A model generated the notes under the pieces. It saw only the letters and a list, made by a program, of their open reading frames with translations, had not been told where the DNA came from and searched no databases. A program made the translations under genes and the position numbers. Shown here piece by piece: positions 19,816 to 27,701 of a DNA stretch of 64,000 nt. Numbering within the stretch: the stretch's first letter is position 1; each line of letters begins with the position of its first letter. This DNA is from Micromonospora echinospora (lineage in GTDB: Bacteria; Actinomycetota; Actinomycetes; Mycobacteriales; Micromonosporaceae): assembly GCF_014203425.1 (NCBI RefSeq), contig NZ_JACHJC010000001.1, positions 4,118,001-4,182,000 of the forward strand, given 5' to 3'.

Positions 19816-21387
19816 ATGACGAACCCCTCGACGCTGTATCGCGGCGGAGTGCTGCACTGTCCGGCCGACCCGAGCGCGACCGCGCTGCTGGTGCGCGACG
19901 GGCGGATCGCCTGGCTGGGCACGGACGCGGACGCGCCGCGGGCGGAGCGGGTGGTGGAGCTGGGCGGTGCGCTGGTGACGCCGGCGTTCGTCGATGCGCA
20001 CGTGCACGCGACGGATACCGGGTTGGCGTTGTCGGGGCTGGATCTGTCGGCGGTGCGGTCGGCGGGTGAGCTGCTGGAGGCGGTGTCGGCGTTCGCGGCG
20101 GGCCTGCCGGGTGATGCGGTGGTGCTGGGGCACGGCTGGGACGAGTCGGCCTGGGCGGACCCGTCGTTGCCGGACGCGGGGGCGCTGGACCGGGCGGCCG
20201 GTGGGCGGCGGGTGTATCTGTCGCAGGCGTCGATCCATTCGGCGCTGGTGTCGGCGGCGTTGCTGGCGGCGTGCCCGGAGGTGGTGTCGGCGGCCGGGTA
20301 CGAGGCGTCGGGGTGGTTGCGGCGCGACGCGCACCATGTGGTGCGGGCGGCGGCGTTCGCGTCGGTGACGCGGGCGCAGCGGGTGGCGGCGCAGCGGCGG
20401 GCCCTGGAACACGCGGCGTCGTTGGGTGTCGCGGCGGTGCACGAGTGCGGTGGGCCGGACATCTCCGACGAGGAGGACTTCACCGGGCTGCTGGCGATCT
20501 CGGGGGCCGGGGTGCCGGAGGTGTACGGGTACTGGGGTGAGCTGCTGGGTGCGGCGAAGGCGCGGGAGCTGGGCGCGGTGGGCGCGGGTGGGGACCTGTT
20601 CGCCGACGGGGCGCTGGGGTCGCGGACGGCGCACGTGTCGGCGGCGTACCTGGACGGTGAGGCGGGGGCGTGCGGGCACGGGTACGTGTCGGCGGAGCAG
20701 GTCCGTGATCATCTGCTGGACTGTGCGGCGCACGGGTTGCAGGGCGGGTTCCACGCGATCGGGGACGCGGCGATCGGGACGGTGCTGGAGGGGTTCGGCC
20801 TGGCGGCGCGGTCGGTGGGCACGGACCGGTTGCGGGCGGCGCGGCACCGGGTGGAGCACGCGGAGATCATGAGCAAGGCGTTGATCGCCGGGTTCGTGGA
20901 GTACGGGATCGTGGCGTCGATGCAGCCGGCGTTCGACAGGTTGTGGGGCGGTGCGGGCCGGATGTACGAGTCGCGGCTGGGGTTGGCGCGGTCGCTGGAG
21001 TCGAATCCGATGGGCGCGATGCACGGTGTCGGGGTGGCGTTGGCGTTCGGGTCGGATTCGCCGGTGACGCCGCTGGATCCGTGGGGTTCGGTGCGGGCGG
21101 CGGCGGCGCATCACAATCCGGCGCAGCGGATGAGTGTGCGGGCGGCGTTCGCGGCGCACACGCGCGGTGGCTGGCGGGCGGTGCACCTGGACAACGAGGG
21201 TGTGCTGGCGTTGGGGGCGCCGGCGACGTTCGCGGTGTGGGACACCCCGGCGGGGGTGGAGCGAGGGCTGCCGGTGGTGCAGGCCGAGGATCCGGAGTTG
21301 CGGGGCGCGGACGATCCGACGCCGCTGCCGGTGTGCCGGGCCACTGTGTTGCGCGGTGACGTGATCTATCAGGAAGGGTCTTCGTGA
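19816..21387 (+). CDS. Amidohydrolase family protein in the kam operon
   Basis: A 523-residue YtcJ-like (amidohydrolase_3) metal-dependent hydrolase. The metal site is marked by DAHVHATD, HAIGDAA, VEHAEI and FGSDSPVTPLDPWGS. There is no signal peptide. It is tightly packed between kdd and kamD (its stop overlaps the kamD GTG), so it belongs to lysine degradation, but no step in the known pathway needs an amidohydrolase. It might hydrolyse an acylated or cyclised intermediate, for example a lactam formed from the aminoketo acid. That is a guess. Confidence 0.8.
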   Translation: MTNPSTLYRGGVLHCPADPSATALLVRDGRIAWLGTDADAPRAERVVELGGALVTPAFVDAHVHATDTGLALSGLDLSAVRSAGELLEAVSAFAAGLPGDAVVLGHGWDESAWADPSLPDAGALDRAAGGRRVYLSQASIHSALVSAALLAACPEVVSAAGYEASGWLRRDAHHVVRAAAFASVTRAQRVAAQRRALEHAASLGVAAVHECGGPDISDEEDFTGLLAISGAGVPEVYGYWGELLGAAKARELGAVGAGGDLFADGALGSRTAHVSAAYLDGEAGACGHGYVSAEQVRDHLLDCAAHGLQGGFHAIGDAAIGTVLEGFGLAARSVGTDRLRAARHRVEHAEIMSKALIAGFVEYGIVASMQPAFDRLWGGAGRMYESRLGLARSLESNPMGAMHGVGVALAFGSDSPVTPLDPWGSVRAAAAHHNPAQRMSVRAAFAAHTRGGWRAVHLDNEGVLALGAPATFAVWDTPAGVERGLPVVQAEDPELRGADDPTPLPVCRATVLRGDVIYQEGSS

Positions 21388-22943
21388 CAGGCAAGCTTGG
21401 GCTGGATCCGGCGTTGGTGGCGCGGGCGCGGGAGTTGGCGCGCCGGGCCGGGCAGCCGGTGGTGGATCTGGCGCGTAGCCACACGACGGTGTCGGTGGAG
21501 CGGGCGGTGCTGCGGCTGGCCGGGGTGACCGGCGCGGATCCGGACGGCATTCCGTGGGTGAACCGGCTCGTGGACGCGGTGGTCGCGGACGTGGGCCTGG
21601 GGCACGGGGTGGCGGCGCCGGTGTTCGACGCGCTGGCGCGGGAGGGCATCGCGGACGTGACGTTGCTGGCGCAGAAGGCGGCGGCCGGGTCGGTGCGGTT
21701 CGGGCAGCCGTCGGGCAAGGCGGCGACGGCGGCGCGGCGGGCGTCGCGCAAGGCGGTGGCGGCGGGGATCCGCAGCATCGACCGGCGGCGTGTGGAGCGG
21801 GACCGGCTCGTCAAGCGGTTCGGGGATCCGGCGCAGCGGCCGTGGATCTATCTGATCGTGGCGACGGGTGACATCTACGAGGACATTCCGCAGGCGCAGG
21901 CGGCGGCGCGGGCCGGCGCGGACGTGATCGCCGTGATCCGGTCGACGGGGCAGTCGCTGCTGGACTACGTGCCGGAGGGGGCGACCCGGGAGGGGTTCGC
22001 CGGCACGTACGCGACGCAGGAGAACTTCCGGCTGATGCGGGCGGCGCTGGACGAGTCGTCGAAGGAGCTGGGCCGGTACGTGCGGCTGACGAACTACGCG
22101 TCGGGTCTGTGCATGCCGGAGATGGCGACGCTGGCCGGCCTGGAGCGGCTGGACATGATGCTCAACGACTCGATGTACGGGATCCTGTTCCGCGACATCA
22201 ACCCGATCCGGACGTTCGTGGACCAGCGGTTCTCGCGGCAGGTGCACGCGCGGGCGGGGATCATCATCAACACCGGTGAGGACAACTACCTGACCACCGC
22301 GGACGCGGTGGACGAGGCGCACACGGTGACGGTGTCGCAGCTGCTCAACGAGTTCTTCGCGCACGAGGCGGGGCTGGCGGACTGGCAGTTGGGGCTGGGG
22401 CACGCGTTCGAGATCAACCCGGATGTGCCGGAGTCGTTGCGGTTGGAGCTGGCGCACGCGTTGCTGGCGCGGGAGTTGTTCCCGGACGCGCCGTTGAAGT
22501 GGATGCCGCCGACGAAGCACATGACCGGGGACGTGTTCCGGGGCAATCTGCTCGACGGGTTCTTCAACCTGGTGGGCACGATGACCGGGCAGGGGATTCT
22601 GCTGGTCGGGATGATGACCGAGGCGGTGGTGACGCCGTGGTTGTCGGACCGGGACATCGCGTTGCAGAACGTGCGGTACGTGCTGGGCGCGGCGGGCGGG
22701 TTGCACGAGGACTTCGTGCCGGCGCCGGGCGGGTTCATCCAGGCGCGGGCGCACCGGGTGCTGGGTGAGGCGGTGGACCTGTTGGAGCGCATCGGGGACC
22801 AGTCGTTGCTGACGGCGATCGCCGAGGGCACGTTCGGGATCATGAAGCGGCCCGCGGACCGCGGGAAGGGCCTGGACGGGGTGGCGCGGCACGAGGCGGA
22901 CTACTACAACCCGGCCACGGAGATCCTGGAGCAGACCCGGTGA
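21384..22943 (+). CDS. kamD: Lysine 5,6-aminomutase alpha subunit
   Basis: A 519-residue protein matching the large subunit of D-lysine/L-beta-lysine 5,6-aminomutase along its length, including the barrel segment MREGFAGTYATQENFRLM-like region (TREGFAGTYATQENF), NYASGLCMPEMA and TKHMTGDVFRGNLLDGFFN. With KamE it moves the terminal amino group of beta-lysine from C6 to C5, using adenosylcobalamin and PLP. Both ends overlap neighbours by GTGA, so expression is translationally coupled. An alternative, ornithine 4,5-aminomutase, is unlikely because that enzyme is fused and smaller at this subunit. Confidence 0.95.
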   Translation: MTGKLGLDPALVARARELARRAGQPVVDLARSHTTVSVERAVLRLAGVTGADPDGIPWVNRLVDAVVADVGLGHGVAAPVFDALAREGIADVTLLAQKAAAGSVRFGQPSGKAATAARRASRKAVAAGIRSIDRRRVERDRLVKRFGDPAQRPWIYLIVATGDIYEDIPQAQAAARAGADVIAVIRSTGQSLLDYVPEGATREGFAGTYATQENFRLMRAALDESSKELGRYVRLTNYASGLCMPEMATLAGLERLDMMLNDSMYGILFRDINPIRTFVDQRFSRQVHARAGIIINTGEDNYLTTADAVDEAHTVTVSQLLNEFFAHEAGLADWQLGLGHAFEINPDVPESLRLELAHALLARELFPDAPLKWMPPTKHMTGDVFRGNLLDGFFNLVGTMTGQGILLVGMMTEAVVTPWLSDRDIALQNVRYVLGAAGGLHEDFVPAPGGFIQARAHRVLGEAVDLLERIGDQSLLTAIAEGTFGIMKRPADRGKGLDGVARHEADYYNPATEILEQTR

Positions 22944-23695
22944 GCGAGAAGACCGTTGTGCGGCCGTACGGGGACACCACCGGTGACGGCATGGTGCAGG
23001 TGTCGTTCACGTTGCCGGTGCCGCACGACAAGCGGGCCGAGGGCGCGGCGGTGCAGCTGGCAAACAAGATGGGCATGGACCCGGCGATGCTGGTGCACGC
23101 CAAGCCGATCGGTGACGGATTCACGTTCTTCGTGGTGTACGGGCGGGTGAACCACCTGGTGGACCTGGCGAAGGTGCAGGTGGTGGAGCGCGACTACCCG
23201 CTGCTGTCGGCCAAGGAGGTCAACGCGTTGGTGAAGCGGCAGCTGCGCCGCAAGCTGTCGGTGGTGGGCGCGTGCATCGGCACCGACGCGCACACCGTCG
23301 GCATCGACGCGATCCTCAACGTCAAGGGCATCGCCGGGGAGAAGGGCCTGGAGTACTACCGGGAGCTGAAGGTCACGAACCTCGGCGCGCAGGTGAGCGT
23401 GCCGGAGCTGGTCGAGGCGGCCCGGCGGGAACGCGCCGACGCGGTACTGGTGTCGCAGGTGGTGACGCAGCGCGACGCGCATCTGCACAACACGCGGGAG
23501 ATGTCGGCGGCCTTCCGGGAAGCGATGCCGGCCGGGCGGCGGCCGCTGCTGATCGTCGGCGGGCCGAGGTTCGACGAGACGATGACCGGCGAGCTGGGCG
23601 TGGACCGGATCTTCGGCCGTGGCACCACTCCGGGCGAGGTCGCCAGTTACCTCGTCCACGCTTTGATCACTTCCAGGAAGGCGAACGTCGCATGA
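22940..23695 (+). CDS. kamE: Lysine 5,6-aminomutase beta subunit (B12- and PLP-binding)
   Basis: A 251-residue subunit with the base-off B12 motif D116-A-H118-T-V-G121 and the following IDAILNVKG, in which K129 is the probable PLP Schiff-base lysine. The C-terminal B12-binding Rossmann fold contains LLIVGGPRF. An N-terminal dimerisation domain precedes these. It starts with GTG overlapping kamD and ends overlapping the ATG of kal. Adenosylcobalamin must be supplied by the cell; no B12 genes or riboswitch are in the window. Confidence 0.95.
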   Translation: MSEKTVVRPYGDTTGDGMVQVSFTLPVPHDKRAEGAAVQLANKMGMDPAMLVHAKPIGDGFTFFVVYGRVNHLVDLAKVQVVERDYPLLSAKEVNALVKRQLRRKLSVVGACIGTDAHTVGIDAILNVKGIAGEKGLEYYRELKVTNLGAQVSVPELVEAARRERADAVLVSQVVTQRDAHLHNTREMSAAFREAMPAGRRPLLIVGGPRFDETMTGELGVDRIFGRGTTPGEVASYLVHALITSRKANVA

Positions 23696-24084
23696 GCGAT
23701 CCGCGTGTCGGTCTGACAGTCACCCACCGCCGGTACGTGCCGTACTCCCACGCCCACTACGCGGGGAACCTGGTCGACGGGGCGTACGCGCTGGGGTTGT
23801 TCGGGGACGTGGCCACCGAGGTGTGCATCCGCACCGACGGCGACGAGGGGTTGTTCGCGTCGTACTCGGATGTGCAGTTCCGGGCGCCGATGAAGGCCGG
23901 TGACGTGCTGGAGGTGACGGCGACGGTGACCCGGGTGGGCACGCGCAGCCGCACGATCGACTTCGCCGCGACGGTGGTGTGCCGGGGCCGCCCGGACAAG
24001 GGGGAGTCGGCCGCCGAGGTGCTCGACGAGCCGATCGTGGCGGTCACCGCGACCGGCTCGGTGGTCGTCCCGCCGTCGGCGTGA
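23692..24084 (+). CDS. kal: 3-aminobutyryl-CoA ammonia-lyase
   Basis: A 130-residue hotdog-fold protein, VTHRRYVPYSHAHYAGNLVDGAYALGLFGDVATEV, with the usual Kal length. It removes ammonia from L-3-aminobutyryl-CoA to give crotonyl-CoA, the last pathway-specific step. It is coupled to kamE by an ATGA overlap. Small hotdog thioesterases or acyl dehydratases are the alternative, but the context in the kam operon supports Kal. Confidence 0.88.
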   Translation: MSDPRVGLTVTHRRYVPYSHAHYAGNLVDGAYALGLFGDVATEVCIRTDGDEGLFASYSDVQFRAPMKAGDVLEVTATVTRVGTRSRTIDFAATVVCRGRPDKGESAAEVLDEPIVAVTATGSVVVPPSA

Positions 24085-24136
24085 GCGCGAGGAGCGAGCC
24101 GGTGTTGCGAGCCCTGCGAACGAAGGGCAGCCCGGC
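24085..24136. repeat. Short GC-rich interspersed element between kal and mutL-type gene
   Basis: The 52-bp gap reads as a run of short related modules (GCGAGGAGCGAGCC, TTGCGAGCCC, GCGAACGAAGGGC). This style of intergenic mosaic recurs in actinobacterial genomes between and inside operons. Only one copy is visible in this window, so the assignment rests on recognition of the pattern. Confidence 0.35.
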
Positions 24137-25471
24137 GTGAGCGTCGTCGTCTGCGCCGACGTCGGGTCGACGTACACGAAGGCGGCGGTGGTGGACCTCG
24201 ACGGCGGCCGCCTGGTCGCGGCGGCGTCGGCGCCGACGACTGTGGGCACGGATGTGCTGCACGGGCTGGACGCCGCGGTCGGCGCGGCCCTCGCGTCGGC
24301 CGGGGCCGGTGAGGCGCCCTGGTACGTGTGTTCGTCGGCCGGGGGTGGGCTGCGCCTGGCGGTGGTGGGTTACGAGCCGCTGGTGACCGCTCAGGCGGGC
24401 CGGCGGGTCGGTCTGTCGGCGGGCGCGAACGTGGTGCACGTGGCGGCGGGGCGACTGTCCGGGGCGGACGTGTCGGCGTTGCGGGCGGCCCGCCCGGACG
24501 TGGTGCTGCTCGTGGGCGGCACCGACGGCGGGGACGCCGAGACGGTGACGCACAACGCGACGCGGCTGGCGAAGGCCCGGTTCCGGGTGCCGGTGGTCCT
24601 CGCCGGCAACGCCGACGTGCGCGACGACCTGCACGCGTTGCTGGCCGCGGCGGGCGTGCCGGTGACGGTGGCGGGCAACGTGCTGCCCCGCATCGGGGTG
24701 CTGGAGCCGTCCTCGGCGCGGGCGGCGATCCGCGAGGTGTTTCTGCGGCACGTCATCGGCGGCAAGAGACTGTCCCGGGGTACCCGGTTCGCGCGGCTGG
24801 TCCGCGCCGCCACCCCGGACGCGGTGCTGACCGGCGTGGAGGTGCTCGCCGGCACCCTCGGCGGTGACCTGGCCGTGGTGGACGTGGGTGGCGCCACCAC
24901 CGACGTGTACTCGGTGCTCACGCCCGACGAGCGGGACAGCGGCCCGAGTCAGGAGGTCGCCGGGACGCTGTGGCGGGCCCGTACCGTCGAGGGGGATCTG
25001 GGTATGCGGTGGAGCGCGCCGGGTGTGGTGCGCGCCGCGGTCGAGGAGCGGCTGCTCGACCCGGCCGACGAGGCGGAGCTGGCGGCCGCGGCGGCGCTGC
25101 GGGCCGCCGACCCGGGGTTCCTGCCCGCCGGTGACGGCGACCGGGCCGCGGACCGGCGCATCGCGGCGCTGGCGGCGACTGTGGCGTTGCGGCGGCACGC
25201 CCGGGGCGCGGCGACGGGGGAGCGGGCCGGGCGGGACCTGCGGGAGGTGAAGCTGCTCGTCGGTTCCGGTGGGGTGCTGCGGCACGCCGACCCGGGCGAC
25301 GCGGCGGCGGTGCTCGACGCGGTGCTCACCGACCACGCGGGCGGGTGGGCGTTGCCGCGGGCGGCCCGCCCGGTCGTCGACGTGGACTACGTGCTGGCCG
25401 CCGCGGGGCTGCTCGCCGCCGACCATCCGGGTGCGGCGGCGGCGATGCTGCGCCGCCATCTGGGTGCCTGA
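24137..25471 (+). CDS. MutL/GlmL-family reactivating chaperone for the B12 aminomutase
   Basis: A 444-residue ASKHA ATPase of the glutamate mutase L type. Its nucleotide-binding segments are CADVGSTYTKAAVVD (phosphate 1), LVGGTDGGDAET, and VVDVGGATTDVYSV (phosphate 2). These proteins reactivate adenosylcobalamin mutases by exchanging damaged cofactor using ATP. Placement directly after the 5,6-aminomutase genes strongly suggests that enzyme as client. The GTG start follows a 52-bp spacer of repeat-like sequence and has no strong ribosome site. Confidence 0.88.
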   Translation: MSVVVCADVGSTYTKAAVVDLDGGRLVAAASAPTTVGTDVLHGLDAAVGAALASAGAGEAPWYVCSSAGGGLRLAVVGYEPLVTAQAGRRVGLSAGANVVHVAAGRLSGADVSALRAARPDVVLLVGGTDGGDAETVTHNATRLAKARFRVPVVLAGNADVRDDLHALLAAAGVPVTVAGNVLPRIGVLEPSSARAAIREVFLRHVIGGKRLSRGTRFARLVRAATPDAVLTGVEVLAGTLGGDLAVVDVGGATTDVYSVLTPDERDSGPSQEVAGTLWRARTVEGDLGMRWSAPGVVRAAVEERLLDPADEAELAAAAALRAADPGFLPAGDGDRAADRRIAALAATVALRRHARGAATGERAGRDLREVKLLVGSGGVLRHADPGDAAAVLDAVLTDHAGGWALPRAARPVVDVDYVLAAAGLLAADHPGAAAAMLRRHLGA

Positions 25472-25540
25472 ACTGCGCTCGGGAATCGAGACGCGCCGAC
25501 GCGACACGCCGTGTCGCAACACACGACAGGCCGGGGTAGG

Positions 25541-25571
25541 TTGACAGCGGCGGGGGTCCACGCCGTACCGT
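25541..25571 (+). promoter_or_regulatory. Housekeeping-type promoter for a non-coding RNA
   Basis: A perfect TTGACA (25541-25546) is followed after 19 bases by TACCGT (25566-25571), a TANNNT -10 box. The spacer is one or two bases longer than ideal. Transcription would start near 25578, with no open reading frame bearing a ribosome site downstream. Confidence 0.5.
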
Positions 25572-25577
25572 CTTTGA

Positions 25578-25866
25578 GTCCTACCACGGGAAGCGGCTGT
25601 TGTTCGCTTCGTCCCTTCGTCCGCTGGCCGAGCGACCGGAAGGTTGCGGCGGCCAGGTCCAGCGGGCGGGGGTCGGCGGGGCGGCGCGAACCGGTCGCGG
25701 TTACCGGTGTACGGGCAAGGTGAGAGGCACGGCCAGTAGACAACGGCCAGGCGGGGGCAGCCAGTCCACGTCGGGTCGGTCCGAAGGTCGGCGCCGATCG
25801 TCTTCGCCCCACCGGCCGGGAAGGGCCTGGGAGCATCGGGGCGCGGCTTCGGCCGCGCCCCGATTT
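25578..25866 (+). ncRNA. Candidate structured non-coding RNA, about 290 nt
   Basis: The stretch between the kam operon and the convergent exporter genes has its own TTGACA promoter, about 290 bases without a credible gene, and ends in a 13-bp stem closed by a C(UUCG)G tetraloop and followed by TTTCAT. Internal complementary segments (GGCCAGG/GCGGCGGCC-type) suggest folding. The size is compatible with the 6S-like Ms1 RNAs of actinobacteria, but no sequence match is claimed. The alternative is a long 3' untranslated region of the kam operon. Confidence 0.5.
25835..25866. terminator. Strong UUCG-capped intrinsic terminator
   Basis: ATCGGGGCGCGGC (25835-25847) pairs perfectly with 25852-25864 around a TTCG loop, followed by TT and CAT on the plus strand. 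It ends the candidate RNA or kam transcript and lies at the 3' end of the convergent permease gene, so it may work in both directions. Confidence 0.85.
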
Positions 25867-26668
25867 CATCCCCCCGATTCCCCCGTCCGCGGCCCAGCCG
25901 CCGGTAGCGGCGCACCGCCGCCGGGGCGGCCACCGCGATCAGCGCCAGCGGCCAGGCGACCGCCAGTTCCAGCGCGTGCCGGGCCGGCCACGAGTCCCCG
26001 CCCAGGCCCGGGTTGCCGAACAGGTCCCGGGCCGCCGCCACCGTCGCCGACAGCGGGTTCCAGGCGGCGATCGCGCCCAGCCAGTCCGGCATCAGCTCCG
26101 GCGCCACGAACACGTTGGACAGGGCGGTCAGCGGGAACGCCAGCGGGAACACCACCACCGCGACCGTGTCCGGGTTCGGCACCAGCAGCCCGAACAGGAT
26201 GCCCACCCAGGTCATCGCGACGCGCAGCAGCAGGATCAGCGCCACCGCGGCCAGCGCCGGGCCGACGCCGTCGCGCCACTGCCAGCCCACCAGCAGCCCG
26301 CACACCACCAGCGTGGTCATCTCCAGGCAGGCCCGTACCAGGTCGGCGCCGGCCCGGCCGGACAGCAGCGCCGAGCGGGCCATCGGCAGCGACCGGAACC
26401 GGTCCACCACGCCCCGGCCGGCGTCCACCGCGATCGCCGACGCGGTCGCGCCGAGGCCGTAGAGCATCGTCATCACGAACACCCCGGGCAGCAGGAACTC
26501 CCGGTAGTTGCCGCCGCCCGGCACGGCCATGCCGCTGCCGAACACGTAGCCGAACACCAGCACGAACATGATCGGCAGGCTGAAGTAGAGGATGATCTCC
26601 TCTGGGGCGCGGACCACGTGGCGCATGTTCCGCCCGGCCATCAACCACCCGTCGGCGAGCGCCCTCAC
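25866..26668 (-). CDS. ABC-2 type exporter permease (DrrB family), frame lost near the 3' end
   Basis: An inner-membrane permease of about 267 residues with six helices and the DrrB-like segments PEEIILYFSLPIMFVLVFGYVFG and NPLSATVAAARDLFG. The GTG start overlaps the ATPase stop (GTGA). The expected C-terminus lies at AVRRYRRLGRGRG, but the frame then has no stop until 24044, far into the antisense of the preceding operon. One extra base in the six-G run at 25870-25875 would bring TGA (25868-25866) into frame directly after the normal end. A sequencing error or a recent frameshift is the likely cause. It exports a drug or lipid with the adjacent ATPase. Confidence 0.8.
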
Positions 26669-27648
26669 GACGCCACCCCCACCCGCTGCGCGTCGGCGCC
26701 GGTGAGGCGCAGGAACGCCTCGTCCAGCGTCGGCCGGCGCACCAGCACGTCCTCCACCGCCACCCCGGCGTCGTCCAGGGCCCGCAGCACGGCGGTCAGC
26801 ACGGCGATCCGGTCGGTCACCGGCGCGTCGACGCGGCGCAGCTCGGCGTCCACCGTCACCGCCGTGCCGGTGGCGCGTTCCACCACGGCGGCCGCGGCGG
26901 GCAGGTCCGCCGCGTCGCGGACCACCAGCTCCAGCCGGTCGGCGCCGATGCGGGCCTTCAGCCGCTCCGGGGTGCCCTCGGCGACCACCCGGCCGGAGTC
27001 GATGACGCACACCCGGTCGGCGAGGTGGTCGGCCTCCTGCAGGTACTGGGTGGTCAGCAGCACGGTGGTGCCGTCGGCGACGAGTTCCCGCACCGCCGAC
27101 CACAGACCGTTGCGGCTGCGCGGGTCCAGGCCGGTGGTCGGCTCGTCGAGGAACAGCACCCGCGGCGGCACCACCAGGCTGGCCGCCAGGTCCAGGCGGC
27201 GGCGCATCCCACCGGAGTAGCCGCCGGCCGACCGGTCGGCCGCCTCGGTCAGGCCGAAGCGGTCCAGCAGCTCGTCGGCGCGGCGGCGGGCCCGGCGCGC
27301 GGACAGCCGCCGGAGCCGGCCGAACAGCACCAGATTCTGCCGCCCGCTGAGCACCTCGTCGACAGCCGCGTACTGGCCGGTCAGGCTGATCGCGGCACGG
27401 ACCCGGCCCGGGTCGGTGGCGACGTCGTGCCCGGCCACCCGGGCCCGGCCGGCGTCGAAGCGCAGCAGCGTGGTGAGGATCCGCACCGCAGTGGTCTTGC
27501 CGGAGCCGTTGGGGCCGAGCACCCCGTACACGGTGCCGGCCGGCACGGCCAGGTCGAAGCCGTCCAGGGCGGTGGTTCGGCCGTACCGTTTTCGTATCCC
27601 GTCGGCCAGCACGGCCGTCGTGTCGTCGGTCATGCCGGTCAGCGTCAC
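26665..27648 (-). CDS. ABC exporter ATP-binding protein (DrrA family)
   Basis: A 327-residue ATPase with Walker A GPNGSGKTT, the signature SGGMRRRLDLAASL, Walker B VLFLDEPTTGLD and the DrrA-type C-terminal domain ending in RRPTLDEAFLRLTG. These pair with a DrrB permease to export daunorubicin-like drugs or other hydrophobic compounds. The start could be the GTG at 27648 or the ATG five codons on; neither has a clear ribosome site. It lies 53 bases downstream of the SARP regulator on the same strand, so co-transcription is likely. Confidence 0.92.
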   Translation of the reverse strand: MTLTGMTDDTTAVLADGIRKRYGRTTALDGFDLAVPAGTVYGVLGPNGSGKTTAVRILTTLLRFDAGRARVAGHDVATDPGRVRAAISLTGQYAAVDEVLSGRQNLVLFGRLRRLSARRARRRADELLDRFGLTEAADRSAGGYSGGMRRRLDLAASLVVPPRVLFLDEPTTGLDPRSRNGLWSAVRELVADGTTVLLTTQYLQEADHLADRVCVIDSGRVVAEGTPERLKARIGADRLELVVRDAADLPAAAAVVERATGTAVTVDAELRRVDAPVTDRIAVLTAVLRALDDAGVAVEDVLVRRPTLDEAFLRLTGADAQRVGVAS

Positions 27649-27701
27649 CGGCGCCGCTGACCGGGCGCGTACCGCGCGCGCACCGGGCCGCGCCGCGCCG
27701 G

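Noticed and set aside
24044..25865. Open minus-strand frame continuing from the exporter permease
   Set aside because: It is antisense to the MutL-type gene and lacks family similarity; the lack of stops reflects high GC and a probable one-base frameshift.
25600..26571. Long plus-strand reading frame over the ncRNA and exporter permease
   Set aside because: It has an Arg/Pro-rich composition, no ribosome site and runs through a strong terminator hairpin; it is the antisense shadow of the permease gene.
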